Source of the DNA: CAYWKU01 sp964459325
Lineage (GTDB): Bacteria > RBG-13-61-14 > CAYWKU01
Assembly: GCA_964459325.1 (NCBI GenBank)
Contig: CAYWKU010000015.1
Span: 13,890 to 77,889 of the forward strand
DNA length: 64,000 nt
Direction of reading: 5' to 3'
Part shown: in pieces, positions 1 through 7,157 of the stretch
Layout: each line of letters begins with the position of its first letter
Numbering within the stretch: position 1 is the first letter of the stretch
Notes under the pieces: generated by a model
The model's input: the letters and a program-made list of their open reading frames with translations, nothing else
What the model was told of the DNA's origin: nothing
Databases searched by the model: none
Position numbers and translations under genes: made by a program

Positions 1-51
1 GTTTTTTTGCGGTGAGGCTCCGGAGAAAAACCTGAAGGGCCGCCCCGATAA

Positions 52-80
52 TTGACACTCACGCTGCATTGGGATAAATT
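52..80 (+). promoter_or_regulatory. sigma-70 type promoter of the lipoprotein gene
   Basis: TTGACA at 52-57 and TAAATT at 75-80 are separated by 17 bases, a near-consensus housekeeping promoter. It lies about 30 bases before the start codon of the lipoprotein gene at 111. The T-rich start of the window (2-8) may be the tail of a terminator of the gene before it. Confidence 0.7.
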
Positions 81-110
81 CCCTCAAAACAGTAAGTTGC
101 GGAGGATTAA

Positions 111-722
111 ATGAACCGGTTTGCAACCTGCATCTGCGTGCTTTCCATAATTGCGGCAATTGCGACAGGGTGCGAGAAATTCGGCACAAACCGCCAATTC
201 AAAAGCATTCTCGGGGACATGGAACAAGTTGTATCGCAATTGAGAGAGGTGGAAAAAACTTCCGGTGATATGCTCAACAGGCGCGAAAGTATAGAAAAAG
301 ACGTTTGCCGGAAAAAGCTCGGTCTTGAGGAACTACATTCGGAACTGAAGGAAATCCGCCAAAAGCTCGATGATGCCAAACCCGAAGATATGCCCATGGA
401 ATCGAACACAATCCAAACGGGCGTGGACCCGGTGACGGAGCGGCCCATGCTGGAAACTTCGACCACGGTGGATTGGGGTAAAGTCACCGGAAAATCTCAG
501 AAAATCTGGGCTAACCTGCATACGGCCTATAATTCGCTGGCCACTGCCGTAAACACCGCCAAGGTGGCCTGTAAGTGCCTGGAATCAAAGGATAGAAAAA
601 GCCTCTCGTGCGGGGTAATATCGTTCCAGTTGGAGCCGGACAGGTTGAATTTGGAACTTTATTCAACGGAAAAGGCCTATATAAATCCGGCGCGGAATAT
701 AATCTCGGGCGAAGGGGAGTAA
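111..722 (+). CDS. putative lipoprotein with coiled-coil region
   Basis: I do not recognise this 203-residue protein. The first 21 residues form a lipoprotein signal peptide: a hydrophobic core ending in the lipobox A-T-G-C, with the acylated Cys at position 21. It is therefore probably exported and anchored in a membrane facing the periplasm. Residues from about 32 to 93 are rich in Glu, Lys, Leu and Arg with heptad-like spacing and probably form a coiled coil. The remainder is short and contains several Cys residues (a CKC motif and one more). A good ribosome site (GGAGG, seven bases before ATG) fixes the start. It is a single-gene unit with its own promoter. Function unknown; a structural or envelope role is only a guess. 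Confidence 0.75.
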   Translation: MNRFATCICVLSIIAAIATGCEKFGTNRQFKSILGDMEQVVSQLREVEKTSGDMLNRRESIEKDVCRKKLGLEELHSELKEIRQKLDDAKPEDMPMESNTIQTGVDPVTERPMLETSTTVDWGKVTGKSQKIWANLHTAYNSLATAVNTAKVACKCLESKDRKSLSCGVISFQLEPDRLNLELYSTEKAYINPARNIISGEGE

Positions 723-758
723 TGATAATGTGACAAAATGTCTTAGCATTGTGTCTTT

Positions 759-786
759 TTGACGCATTTTTGCCTTTTTATATTTT
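759..786 (+). promoter_or_regulatory. weak sigma-70-like promoter
   Basis: TTGACG at 759-764 and TATTTT at 781-786 are 16 bases apart. The spacing and -35 box are good and the -10 box is average in an AT-rich stretch, so this could be chance. If real, it would transcribe the same structured region as the sigma-54 element downstream. Confidence 0.3.
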
Positions 787-818
787 ATCCGGAAAAGCCT
801 TCCCAGTAAAATCTCCTT

Positions 819-835
819 ATAACTCAGCTAGTTAT
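819..835. repeat. inverted repeat upstream of the sigma-54 promoter
   Basis: ATAACT at 819-824 and AGTTAT at 830-835 form a perfect 6-base inverted repeat around a 5-base centre. It ends about 26 bases before the GG of the sigma-54 element. It could be an activator or repressor site; this is inference from position only. Confidence 0.3.
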
Positions 836-860
836 GTTTAATGGACTTTTGGTGATTCCT

Positions 861-876
861 TGGCATAGCCCTTGCT
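861..876 (+). promoter_or_regulatory. sigma-54 (RpoN) type -24/-12 promoter
   Basis: TGGCAT at 861-866 and TTGCT at 872-876 match the -24/-12 consensus (TGGCAC, five bases, TTGCW). The invariant GG (862-863) and GC (874-875) are exactly ten bases apart, as RpoN requires. The predicted start of transcription is near 887. Nothing that looks like a gene follows on the plus strand before the terminator at 1211-1244. Confidence 0.65.
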
Positions 877-886
877 ATCAGATAAG

Positions 887-1244
887 GATGATGATTGAAA
901 GGGGCCCCAGACCCTTGTAAAAAAAATACCCCCCACACCCGTCTCGGGACTGGGGTCCCGAGGCAAGTAAAGAACCCTCGGAAAGAGGGACAAAATAAAT
1001 GGAGTTAATGAAGATAAAAAAGTCCCCCTTCACACCGTTCAGTCGCTCGGCATGGCTACTCTCCCTCCCGGCCAACCGTTGCGGCTACGGTATATTCCCC
1101 CATCTTTCGGCTCAATCCGTTCCCCCCGGATGTGAGCCGGAGGATGTCAAACCCCCGCGATCCTTTACGTAGGCCGGCTATCTCCCTGTTCCCTCCGCCG
1201 GCCGAGATATAGCAGGGTCTTCGCCCGGGACCCTGCTTTTTTTT
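887..1244 (+). ncRNA. candidate structured non-coding RNA, sigma-54 driven
   Basis: This stretch begins just after a sigma-54-type promoter and ends in a plus-oriented intrinsic terminator. Between them are several stable hairpins. CTCGGGAC/GTCCCGAG (943-962) has a TGGG loop. CCCTC/GAGGG (975-989) has a GGAAA loop. A long nested stem at 1108-1139 pairs CGGCTCA with TGAGCCG outside ATCCG with CGGAT. A seven-base GGCCGGC/GCCGGCC stem follows just before the terminator. In the last part, GCTATCTC can also pair with the region before the terminator, so alternative folds are possible. The only plus-strand ORF is 57 codons (999-1172) and looks unlike a protein. It does not match tmRNA, 6S, RNase P or SRP RNA as I know them. 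A riboswitch-like leader or regulatory sRNA is possible; function is unknown. Confidence 0.45.
1211..1244 (+). terminator. intrinsic terminator
   Basis: AGCAGGGTC (1211-1219) pairs perfectly with GACCCTGCT (1229-1237) and is followed by a run of eight Ts. The T run is only on the plus side, so it ends a plus-strand transcript, although the next gene (1278-2181) is on the minus strand. Confidence 0.85.
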
Positions 1245-1277
1245 ATCTTTGGCCGGTGCAGCTATTTTGAGTAAGAT

Positions 1278-2181
1278 TCAATAAGTGCTTTGTGTAAGCG
1301 TGACTTTACCTTCCCCAGTGGCGGAGAGGTTTATACTCGCTCCTTCCCCTTCGGGGTCCTTTTCGGGCGGGATGTCCATATACATTTCCAGTTCCATGGT
1401 ATAATCGAGGCTCGATTTAACTATTTTTCCCTCGGATGGGTCGAATCGCCACATTCCGGCGCCGGTGATGGTGGTGTTCTGCTCGGCGTTGTTCTGAGTT
1501 CGCGCCATTTCGATTTTTAAGTTGCTTTCGAACCTGGCGTATCGCGCTCCGTTCTCTTGCCTCCACCCGAGGAAGGTGGTGTGTACCTCGCCCGAGGTGG
1601 ATTCGTCCATTCTGGTGAGATATTCCAAATCTTTATCCCATGAATCACCGGGGGATACTTTCACCTTCGAGGGTATGACGTACAGCTTATCCATTAAAGA
1701 TTGCACCGAGGCGTGTGCCGCGAGGTTCTCCTCCTCCAATTCAATATCGCCGTCGGGCCAGCACCGTTCCCGTTACCTTCATTTTTCTTTCTGTGGCTTC
1801 CTCTTCCGAATCGAAGGAGGGGCCCTGACCGAACCGGGCGCCGCTTTCTTTTATGTCCAGATTTATATCCAACTCGGCTTCATTTTCACCAGATGATTGC
1901 ATGGTGATTTTGCCCGAGGTTTCCACGTTCATGTTCTTATCGAAAGGTTGAGCGCCCATAGCGTCGGAATCACCCTTTACGTTCATTTTGAGCGTTTCGC
2001 TGTAGTTGTAGGAAAAAGTTTTTTCCTCCCCGAAGTTCCATCGCAGTTCGATATTTTCGGGCTTATCCTTTTGTTCGGCTTCGGGAGTCGATTTTTCCGG
2101 GGATTTGGTATCCGTGGACGGTGCTGCAGCCACTAAAAAGGCGGCAACTGCGATGATGGCGGCAAACGATTTGTAGCGCAT
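1278..2181 (-). pseudogene. secreted protein gene with a single-base frameshift
   Basis: Two adjacent minus-strand reading frames join into one protein of about 300 residues if one base is removed from the GGG run at 1755-1757. Repaired, the junction reads VLA-DGDIELEEENLA, continuous in character on both sides. The N-terminus (ATG at 2181, with AAGGAGG just upstream) is a signal peptide ending near AAAPS. This points to a periplasmic or outer-membrane-facing soluble protein rich in beta-strand-like, Glu/Ser/Thr-rich sequence. The second half has an alternating pattern ending in a short strand with TLTQSTY. I do not recognise the family with certainty; it resembles small secreted DUF proteins built around repeated beta strands. 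The break may be a true mutation or a sequencing error in the homopolymer. Confidence 0.6.
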
Positions 2182-2324
2182 GAATCCTCCTTTCAGGAAA
2201 ACGGTCAACCTTGGGCATTCGGATAACCGGGCTGAAATTGTATATTGAAGGTACCTGAGCGATTTCAGTCTGTCTACTATTTATTCAAATATGAATTGCA
2301 GCGAGGGTCGGCTTGTTTTTTCGG

Positions 2325-3335
2325 CTACTCTTTACTCTCAATCCAGTCTACGGGCGCCTTTTCCCGTGGCACAATTCCGTCCTGTTGAACCTTTGGGTAG
2401 CCGACGCACACGCTGGTTACCACCTCGTACGGCCACTCGATGCCCAGGCGTTTTTTGAGCTTCTTGTTCATGTTTACCATCTTGATGAATCCCACGTAGC
2501 AGGTGCCCAGCCCCAAGGAGTGAGCCGCCAGCACCAGGTTCTGGGCCGCTATGCCGCAGTCGAGTTTGAAATCCCCGACACCCCGGCAGTCTCCGAGAAC
2601 AAGTATAAGGGCCGGCGCATGCTGGAATAACTCCAGCTTGCCCTCGGGGTTGCTGAATGCATCGATTGCGTATATCGGTCTGATATCCATGTCCCCGGGC
2701 TTTTTTATGCCCCAGAGCGACAGGATGAATTTCATGACGGGATTGCCCTTTCTGTATTGGCGGGACAGCATTTGCAGCATCGGCATAATACCGTCGCGTA
2801 TTTCGTCAATTACCTTCCGGTCGGTAATGGCTATGTATCGCACCGGTTGTGAGTTCCCGGCGGTGGGGGCGAAACGACCCGCTTCCAGCAGCCGGTGAAT
2901 GGTCTCGCGCGGGACAGGCTCCTTCTTGAATATCCGGTTCGAGCGGCGGCGGTATATCACCTTCTCTACTTCGGTAAGGCCGTCTATGCTCTCAGAGACA
3001 GGCCGGCCTTCGACGAGAGGCTCCGGATACCTTATTTCCCTGTCCGCGTATTGCGACTTGTAGAAACCTTCATCTATCCGGATTGAACCCTGTACAGTAA
3101 TGGCCCCTTCGGGGCATACGGCTACGCAATCGCGGCACCCGAAGCAGGACGGCTCCACCTTGTTCCCCATCTCCATTCTGGGTACGACAGTGGACTTTTT
3201 GTCCCTCAATTCCAGGGCCCCCAGCGGGCATATCCGGACGCAGTATCCGCAGCCCGAGCATTTTTCCTCGTCTATTACGGGCCGGCAGGCTTCACCCCCG
3301 GGGGCAATTACCTTCCTGTACTTTTCCATTAACAT
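2325..3335 (-). CDS. ferredoxin-nitroreductase fusion protein
   Basis: About 336 residues. The N-terminal third has two 4Fe-4S ferredoxin motifs: Cys at about 26, 29, 32 and 36, and at 64, 67, 70 and 74 (CSGCGYC..C and CFGCRDC..C). From about residue 125 it becomes a nitroreductase-fold flavoprotein with RRRSNR and APTAGNSQP, which bind FMN in that family. The fusion would pass electrons from the iron-sulfur clusters to the flavin; the substrate is unknown. It is expected in the cytoplasm. I chose the ATG at 3335 because GGAGGG lies eight bases upstream; a longer reading back to a TTG at 3386 lacks such a site. It diverges from hemB. Confidence 0.85.
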   Translation of the reverse strand: MLMEKYRKVIAPGGEACRPVIDEEKCSGCGYCVRICPLGALELRDKKSTVVPRMEMGNKVEPSCFGCRDCVAVCPEGAITVQGSIRIDEGFYKSQYADREIRYPEPLVEGRPVSESIDGLTEVEKVIYRRRSNRIFKKEPVPRETIHRLLEAGRFAPTAGNSQPVRYIAITDRKVIDEIRDGIMPMLQMLSRQYRKGNPVMKFILSLWGIKKPGDMDIRPIYAIDAFSNPEGKLELFQHAPALILVLGDCRGVGDFKLDCGIAAQNLVLAAHSLGLGTCYVGFIKMVNMNKKLKKRLGIEWPYEVVTSVCVGYPKVQQDGIVPREKAPVDWIESKE

Positions 3336-3447
3336 TTTATTTTCCCTCCGGGCGATAAGCTTACCCTTACCCGTATCCTTAGTCAAGAAGGCGCATGGAA
3401 AATGATTCGGTCATGGTTTATCCTTCTTTCATCAGGAGGTGACGGGA

Positions 3448-4428
3448 ATGCAGTTTCCGGATTATCGACCGAGAAGAATGCGCCGCACGGAGGGCCTGAG
3501 AAGACTCGTTCGGGAAACCGCCATATCCGTGGACGACCTCGTGTATCCGATGTTCGCCGTGCCCGGCAAGAAGGTAAAGAAGGAAATATCGTCCATGCCG
3601 GGAAATTATCACCTCAGCGTGGACCTGCTCGCCTCCGAATGCTCCCGGATATACGACCTGGGCATCCCGGCTGTACTTCTTTTCGGCATCCCCGAAAAAA
3701 AAGATGAAACGGGCGCCGAAGCCTGGGCGCCAAACGGAATTGTCCAGAGGGCGATAAAGGAGATTAAAAAGGCAACCCCCGATTTGGTGGTGATGACCGA
3801 TGTATGCATTTGCGAATACACCAGCCACGGCCATTGCGGAGTGATAGCCAACGGTGACGTGGACAACGACGAAACCCTCGAGCTGCTGGCGGCCACCGCC
3901 CTGTCTCACGCCCGCGCCGGAGCGGACGTGGTGGCGCCGAGCGACATGATGGACGGTAGAGTAGCTATTATCAGGGAAGCGCTCGAGGAGGAAGGCTTCG
4001 ATAACGTGGCAATACTCAGTTACGCCGCCAAGTACGCCAGCGCCTTTTACGGCCCCTTCCGGGAAGCCGCCGAAAGCGCTCCCGAGTTCGGCGACCGCCG
4101 CTCCTACCAGATGGACCCGCCCAACGCGGACGAAGCAATCAGGGAAGTGGCTTTGGACGTTCAGGAAGGCGCCGACGTCGTGATGGTAAAACCCGCCATG
4201 CCGTACCTTGATGTCGTAGCCGGTGTGAAAGAGGAGTTCGACCTGCCCGTGGCCGCTTACCAGGTGAGCGGGGAGTATGCCATGATAAAAGCGGCCGCCG
4301 ACAAAGGCCGGCTCGACCTGGAAAGAACCGTGGTCGAGTCCCTGATAAGCATAAAAAGGGCGGGGGCGGCTTTCGTGCTGACCTACTTCGCCCCGTACGT
4401 GGCCGAGCTATTGGGAAAGGGCAAATGA
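3448..4428 (+). CDS. hemB: delta-aminolevulinic acid dehydratase (porphobilinogen synthase)
   Basis: Joins two molecules of 5-aminolevulinate into porphobilinogen, the second common step of heme, siroheme and B12 synthesis, in the cytoplasm. The 326-residue length is normal. The zinc site is the three-Cys type: DVCICEYTSHGHCG with Cys at about 120, 122 and 130. The two active-site lysines are in SYAAKYASAFYG (about 196) and VMVKPAMPYLD (about 248, the Schiff-base Lys). AGGAGG sits eight bases before ATG 3448, so I prefer it to the in-frame GTG at 3439. The next gene starts one base after its stop, so the two are probably cotranscribed. Confidence 0.96.
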   Translation: MQFPDYRPRRMRRTEGLRRLVRETAISVDDLVYPMFAVPGKKVKKEISSMPGNYHLSVDLLASECSRIYDLGIPAVLLFGIPEKKDETGAEAWAPNGIVQRAIKEIKKATPDLVVMTDVCICEYTSHGHCGVIANGDVDNDETLELLAATALSHARAGADVVAPSDMMDGRVAIIREALEEEGFDNVAILSYAAKYASAFYGPFREAAESAPEFGDRRSYQMDPPNADEAIREVALDVQEGADVVMVKPAMPYLDVVAGVKEEFDLPVAAYQVSGEYAMIKAAADKGRLDLERTVVESLISIKRAGAAFVLTYFAPYVAELLGKGK

Positions 4429-4429
4429 A

Positions 4430-4921
4430 GTGTCCGCCGATGACCTGAGGCTGATAGGTTCCCTGGAGCTTTTCCGGGAGTTTTCCAAGACCGAAGTCAT
4501 GATGGTTCTCATGATAGCCCGAACCTGCAAATATGCCCCCGGCGACAGGATAATAAGGGAGGGAGATGAGGGGGATGCGCTATACATAATAAAAAAAGGC
4601 CGGGTGAAGGTGGCGAAGTACGACGGCAAGGGCGTGGAGAGGGAACTGGCGCTGCTGGAGGGCGGAGAATGCTTCGGCGAAGTGGCCCTGGTGGATTCGG
4701 AACCCCGAAGCGCCAGCGTCTACGCCGACGGGGATTGCGTCATTTACAGGGTAGGAAGAAAAGAGTTCAACGATATACTCAGGCATCACAAGGAGCTGGA
4801 AAGAAAGTTTTATAAAACCGTGTCCGGGATGCTGGCCCGAAGGCTGCGCCGGGCGAACGAATACCTCACCTTCAACCTCGAAGTCGGCGACATTCTGACG
4901 GATATAAACAGGGAAAGCTAG
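4430..4921 (+). CDS. stand-alone cyclic nucleotide-binding domain protein
   Basis: A 163-residue protein that is almost entirely one cNMP-binding beta-roll of the CRP/PKA type. The core is LYIIKKGRVKVAKYDG, then GGECFGEVALVDSEPRSASV, which is the phosphate-binding cassette with its Gly-Glu and Arg. A C-terminal helix follows but there is no helix-turn-helix. It is therefore more likely a ligand sensor or partner protein than a DNA-binding regulator. The GTG start follows the hemB stop by one base, which suggests translational coupling. A second protein of this type lies at 10339-10890. The ligand (cAMP, cGMP, c-di-GMP or none) cannot be told from sequence. Confidence 0.85.
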   Translation: MSADDLRLIGSLELFREFSKTEVMMVLMIARTCKYAPGDRIIREGDEGDALYIIKKGRVKVAKYDGKGVERELALLEGGECFGEVALVDSEPRSASVYADGDCVIYRVGRKEFNDILRHHKELERKFYKTVSGMLARRLRRANEYLTFNLEVGDILTDINRES

Positions 4922-5043
4922 TGTTGTGTCCCGGAAATAGCCTCACTAATTGTTTGCCCGACCCTTCGGGACGGCCGGCCGCTCTCAGGCTTTTTGCCCG
5001 CCATAAGCTACCCTGCGGTCAAGGTGTACTACCCTTGATGGGG

Positions 5044-5067
5044 AATACCGGTTATTTTTCCGGTATT
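5044..5067. repeat. hairpin between converging genes
   Basis: AATACCGG (5044-5051) and CCGGTATT (5060-5067) form a perfect 8-base stem with a T-rich loop. It covers the end of the VKOR-DsbA gene and may slow transcription from both sides. Another small stem, TCAAGG/CCTTGA, lies just before it at about 5019-5038. Neither has a long T tail, so a bidirectional terminator is only tentative. Confidence 0.4.
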
Positions 5068-6329
5068 ACCGTTCTTTCGCCGGTGGCGGGGGTTGATGCC
5101 CGCTTGTCGGCCGCTATGACCTTCTGCAGGGTGGACAGGAACTCTCTCGTGTTGGTCGCGGCGTTGCCGTACGCCTGCCCGTTGAAGAATATGGTGGGGG
5201 TGGAGTTAACCTTGTTTTTCCGCCCGTCTCTTATGTCCTGCTTTATTACGGCCATGGCCGCCGGGTCATTCATGCATTTTCGGAACTTGTCGGTATCCAA
5301 CTCCAGTTTTTCCGCGTATGATATAAGAACCTCGATAGTCCAATCTTCCTTTCGATGTTCGAACAGATAATCCATGTATTCCCAGAACTTATCCATGGAC
5401 TGCCTTTGAGCGCAGTAAGAGGCCTGAGAGCCGTTGCAGGCGCCTTCGTAAAGGGTGCGGCTCAATTCCGTGTTGCAGGTTTTATCTAAGGGATAATGAT
5501 TAAATATGACGTAAAACTTGTCGCCGTATCTCTCGCGGGCTTCCATTATGACGTCGTGAGCCCTTGCGCACCACGGGCACTTCGGGTCGCTTACCGTGAT
5601 TACCTGGACGGGGGCATCCAGGGGCCCTTTCCAGGGATTGTCGGAAAAGTCGAATCCCACCGCCTCGGGACCCTTTATTACCCTCGGCTCTATGAAAGAA
5701 AAGCCCACTCCGCTGCCCACCAGCACCAGAACGACCACCCCCGCCGCAATCCATACCCTGACCATCCCCACGCCGGTGTATATATCCGACAGAAGGGATT
5801 TAAATCTACCCTTCGGAACATCCACCGTCCAGATGATGCTCAAAATGAGGAACACCAGGTTAACCCCGTAAAGCGTCATGCAGAAGATGCAGTGTGCTTC
5901 TATCATGAAGGTTGAGACAAGGGCGAGGAATATGGAAAACAGCACGCACCATATTGAAATTGCGAGCAGATAGAGGGGTACGTGCGCCCGGAAACGGTTC
6001 TTGTGGGGATTTGTACCGAGTATAGTGAGAATCATGCACACCAGGTAAGTCAAAACCCCGTAATGCGCTACCGGTATGCCCAGAATAGAACTGAACGGCC
6101 CGGTAGCTACGGCGGAGCAGTTGAGCGTTTCGTTTATGTCGCAAAAGGACCCGCCGGCCCGGAAATGAAGCCAGGTCAGGTAAATCCCAGAGCCTATGCC
6201 CACCAACAGTGTAATTATAAGCACTATAACTATAACGGGACGGGTTCTTCTTTCAGGATAGAATTGCTCTTCTTCTAAGGAGTACTGTTCTTCGTCGGTT
6301 TCCGGTAGATTTTCATTTTGCTCGTTCAT
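5052..6329 (-). CDS. VKOR-DsbA fusion disulfide-forming protein
   Basis: A 425-residue membrane protein that couples the two halves of a disulfide-making machine. Residues 31-205 hold about five membrane helices of the vitamin K epoxide reductase family. They carry the loop Cys pair (63 and 71, in SFCDINETLNCS) and the CIFC redox motif (147 and 150). After a short linker, residues 220-410 are a DsbA/thioredoxin-like domain with CPWC (251 and 254) facing the periplasm. In the family the VKOR part re-oxidises the DsbA part using quinone. The N-terminal 28 residues are acidic and cytoplasmic. It probably replaces a DsbA/DsbB pair. It converges with the cNMP gene at 4430-4921. Confidence 0.92.
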   Translation of the reverse strand: MNEQNENLPETDEEQYSLEEEQFYPERRTRPVIVIVLIITLLVGIGSGIYLTWLHFRAGGSFCDINETLNCSAVATGPFSSILGIPVAHYGVLTYLVCMILTILGTNPHKNRFRAHVPLYLLAISIWCVLFSIFLALVSTFMIEAHCIFCMTLYGVNLVFLILSIIWTVDVPKGRFKSLLSDIYTGVGMVRVWIAAGVVVLVLVGSGVGFSFIEPRVIKGPEAVGFDFSDNPWKGPLDAPVQVITVSDPKCPWCARAHDVIMEARERYGDKFYVIFNHYPLDKTCNTELSRTLYEGACNGSQASYCAQRQSMDKFWEYMDYLFEHRKEDWTIEVLISYAEKLELDTDKFRKCMNDPAAMAVIKQDIRDGRKNKVNSTPTIFFNGQAYGNAATNTREFLSTLQKVIAADKRASTPATGERTVIPEK

Positions 6330-6518
6330 CGGTTATTACCTTCCTAACCTGTAAGATACGGCCTCAAATTTCCCCCACAAGTGGGACACGACCCATAATC
6401 AGATATAAGACACCTTTTTATCTCGCAAGTTTCAACAGCATTCAAGGTTGTATTCTCCCGCGTTGTTCCGGAAAAACAATGGGACAAAGGTGGTTTTACA
6501 GTCAATCTGTGGTTTATT

Positions 6519-6917
6519 TTACTCAGGCTCGCCCGCTTCCTCCTCGAGGTACTCCTCGTATCCCTCGGCGCTGAGCAGGTTGTCTATCTCGTCGGGGTCG
6601 CTCATCTCTATCTGTATCAGCCAGCCGTCCACGTAAGGGTCGTCGTTTACCAGTTCGGGGCGGTCTTCCAGCTCCTCGTTGATTCCCACGACTTCACCCG
6701 ACAGCGGGCAGAAGAGGTCGGAGACCGTCTTGACGCTTTCGATGACCCCGAACTGCTCGTCCTGAACCACCTCGTCACCTATGTCCGGAAGCTCCACGTA
6801 CACTATGTCCCCGAGCTCCTTTTGAGCGTAGTCCGTTATCCCGACGGTGGCCTTGTTACCTTTTACTCTGGCCCATTCGTGTTCCTTGGTGTAGCTAAGG
6901 TCATCCGGGAACTTCAT
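6519..6917 (-). CDS. gcvH: glycine cleavage system H protein
   Basis: Carries the lipoyl arm that shuttles the aminomethyl group of glycine between the P, T and L proteins; H proteins may also act in lipoate relay. It has 132 residues, normal size. Lys63 in GVIESVKTVSDL is the lipoylation site. The N-terminus (YTKEHEWARV, VGITDYAQKELGDIVYVELP) is typical. The C-terminal end is unusually acidic. AAGGAG lies shortly before the ATG. The other gcv genes are not in this window, and the 240-base gap upstream has no clear gene. Confidence 0.95.
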   Translation of the reverse strand: MKFPDDLSYTKEHEWARVKGNKATVGITDYAQKELGDIVYVELPDIGDEVVQDEQFGVIESVKTVSDLFCPLSGEVVGINEELEDRPELVNDDPYVDGWLIQIEMSDPDEIDNLLSAEGYEEYLEEEAGEPE

Positions 6918-7157
6918 GTTGTACTCCTTTCCAGCGAAGTCTTCTCCAAGAACGGGAAGCGTATTTTTTCAGCTTCTCTGGATTTATCGCGAACGCCGGT
7001 TCTGCATAATTTCGTCCTGTTCGTGCCGCTGGTAGTTTTGTAAACTCCTGTAATTTTGCCGCAATGATAATGGCCCCCTCAACCCTTGTAAAGTGCCCTC
7101 GGAGTGTCCGGGTATACGGGGGTGTTAACGAATTAAATTCGCTGCGATACGCCTTCG

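Larger units (their letters stand above)
723..1277. other. 555-base gap holding promoters, hairpins and a terminator
   Basis: No convincing protein gene lies here. In order it holds a weak sigma-70-like promoter (759-786), a short inverted repeat (819-835), a sigma-54-type promoter (861-876), several stable hairpins (943-962, 975-989, 1108-1139, and a GGCCGGC/GCCGGCC pair in about 1173-1207) and an intrinsic terminator (1211-1244). These parts are annotated separately and together suggest a non-coding RNA gene. Confidence 0.6.

Noticed and set aside
970..1000. Resemblance of the CCCTC-GGAAA-GAGGG stem and following bases to the c-di-GMP-I riboswitch P2 region
   Set aside because: The core bases around it (GCACAGGGCAAACC, GGACGCAAAGCC and the P3 receptor) are not present.
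878..1075. 65-codon minus-strand ORF
   Set aside because: No ribosome site, runs against the promoter and terminator evidence, low-quality sequence.
999..1172. 57-codon plus-strand ORF with a GAGGGA-like ribosome site inside the structured region
   Set aside because: Composition is unlike a protein (many Pro, Ser and Cys, no clear fold) and it runs through strong hairpins; kept only as an alternative to the RNA reading.
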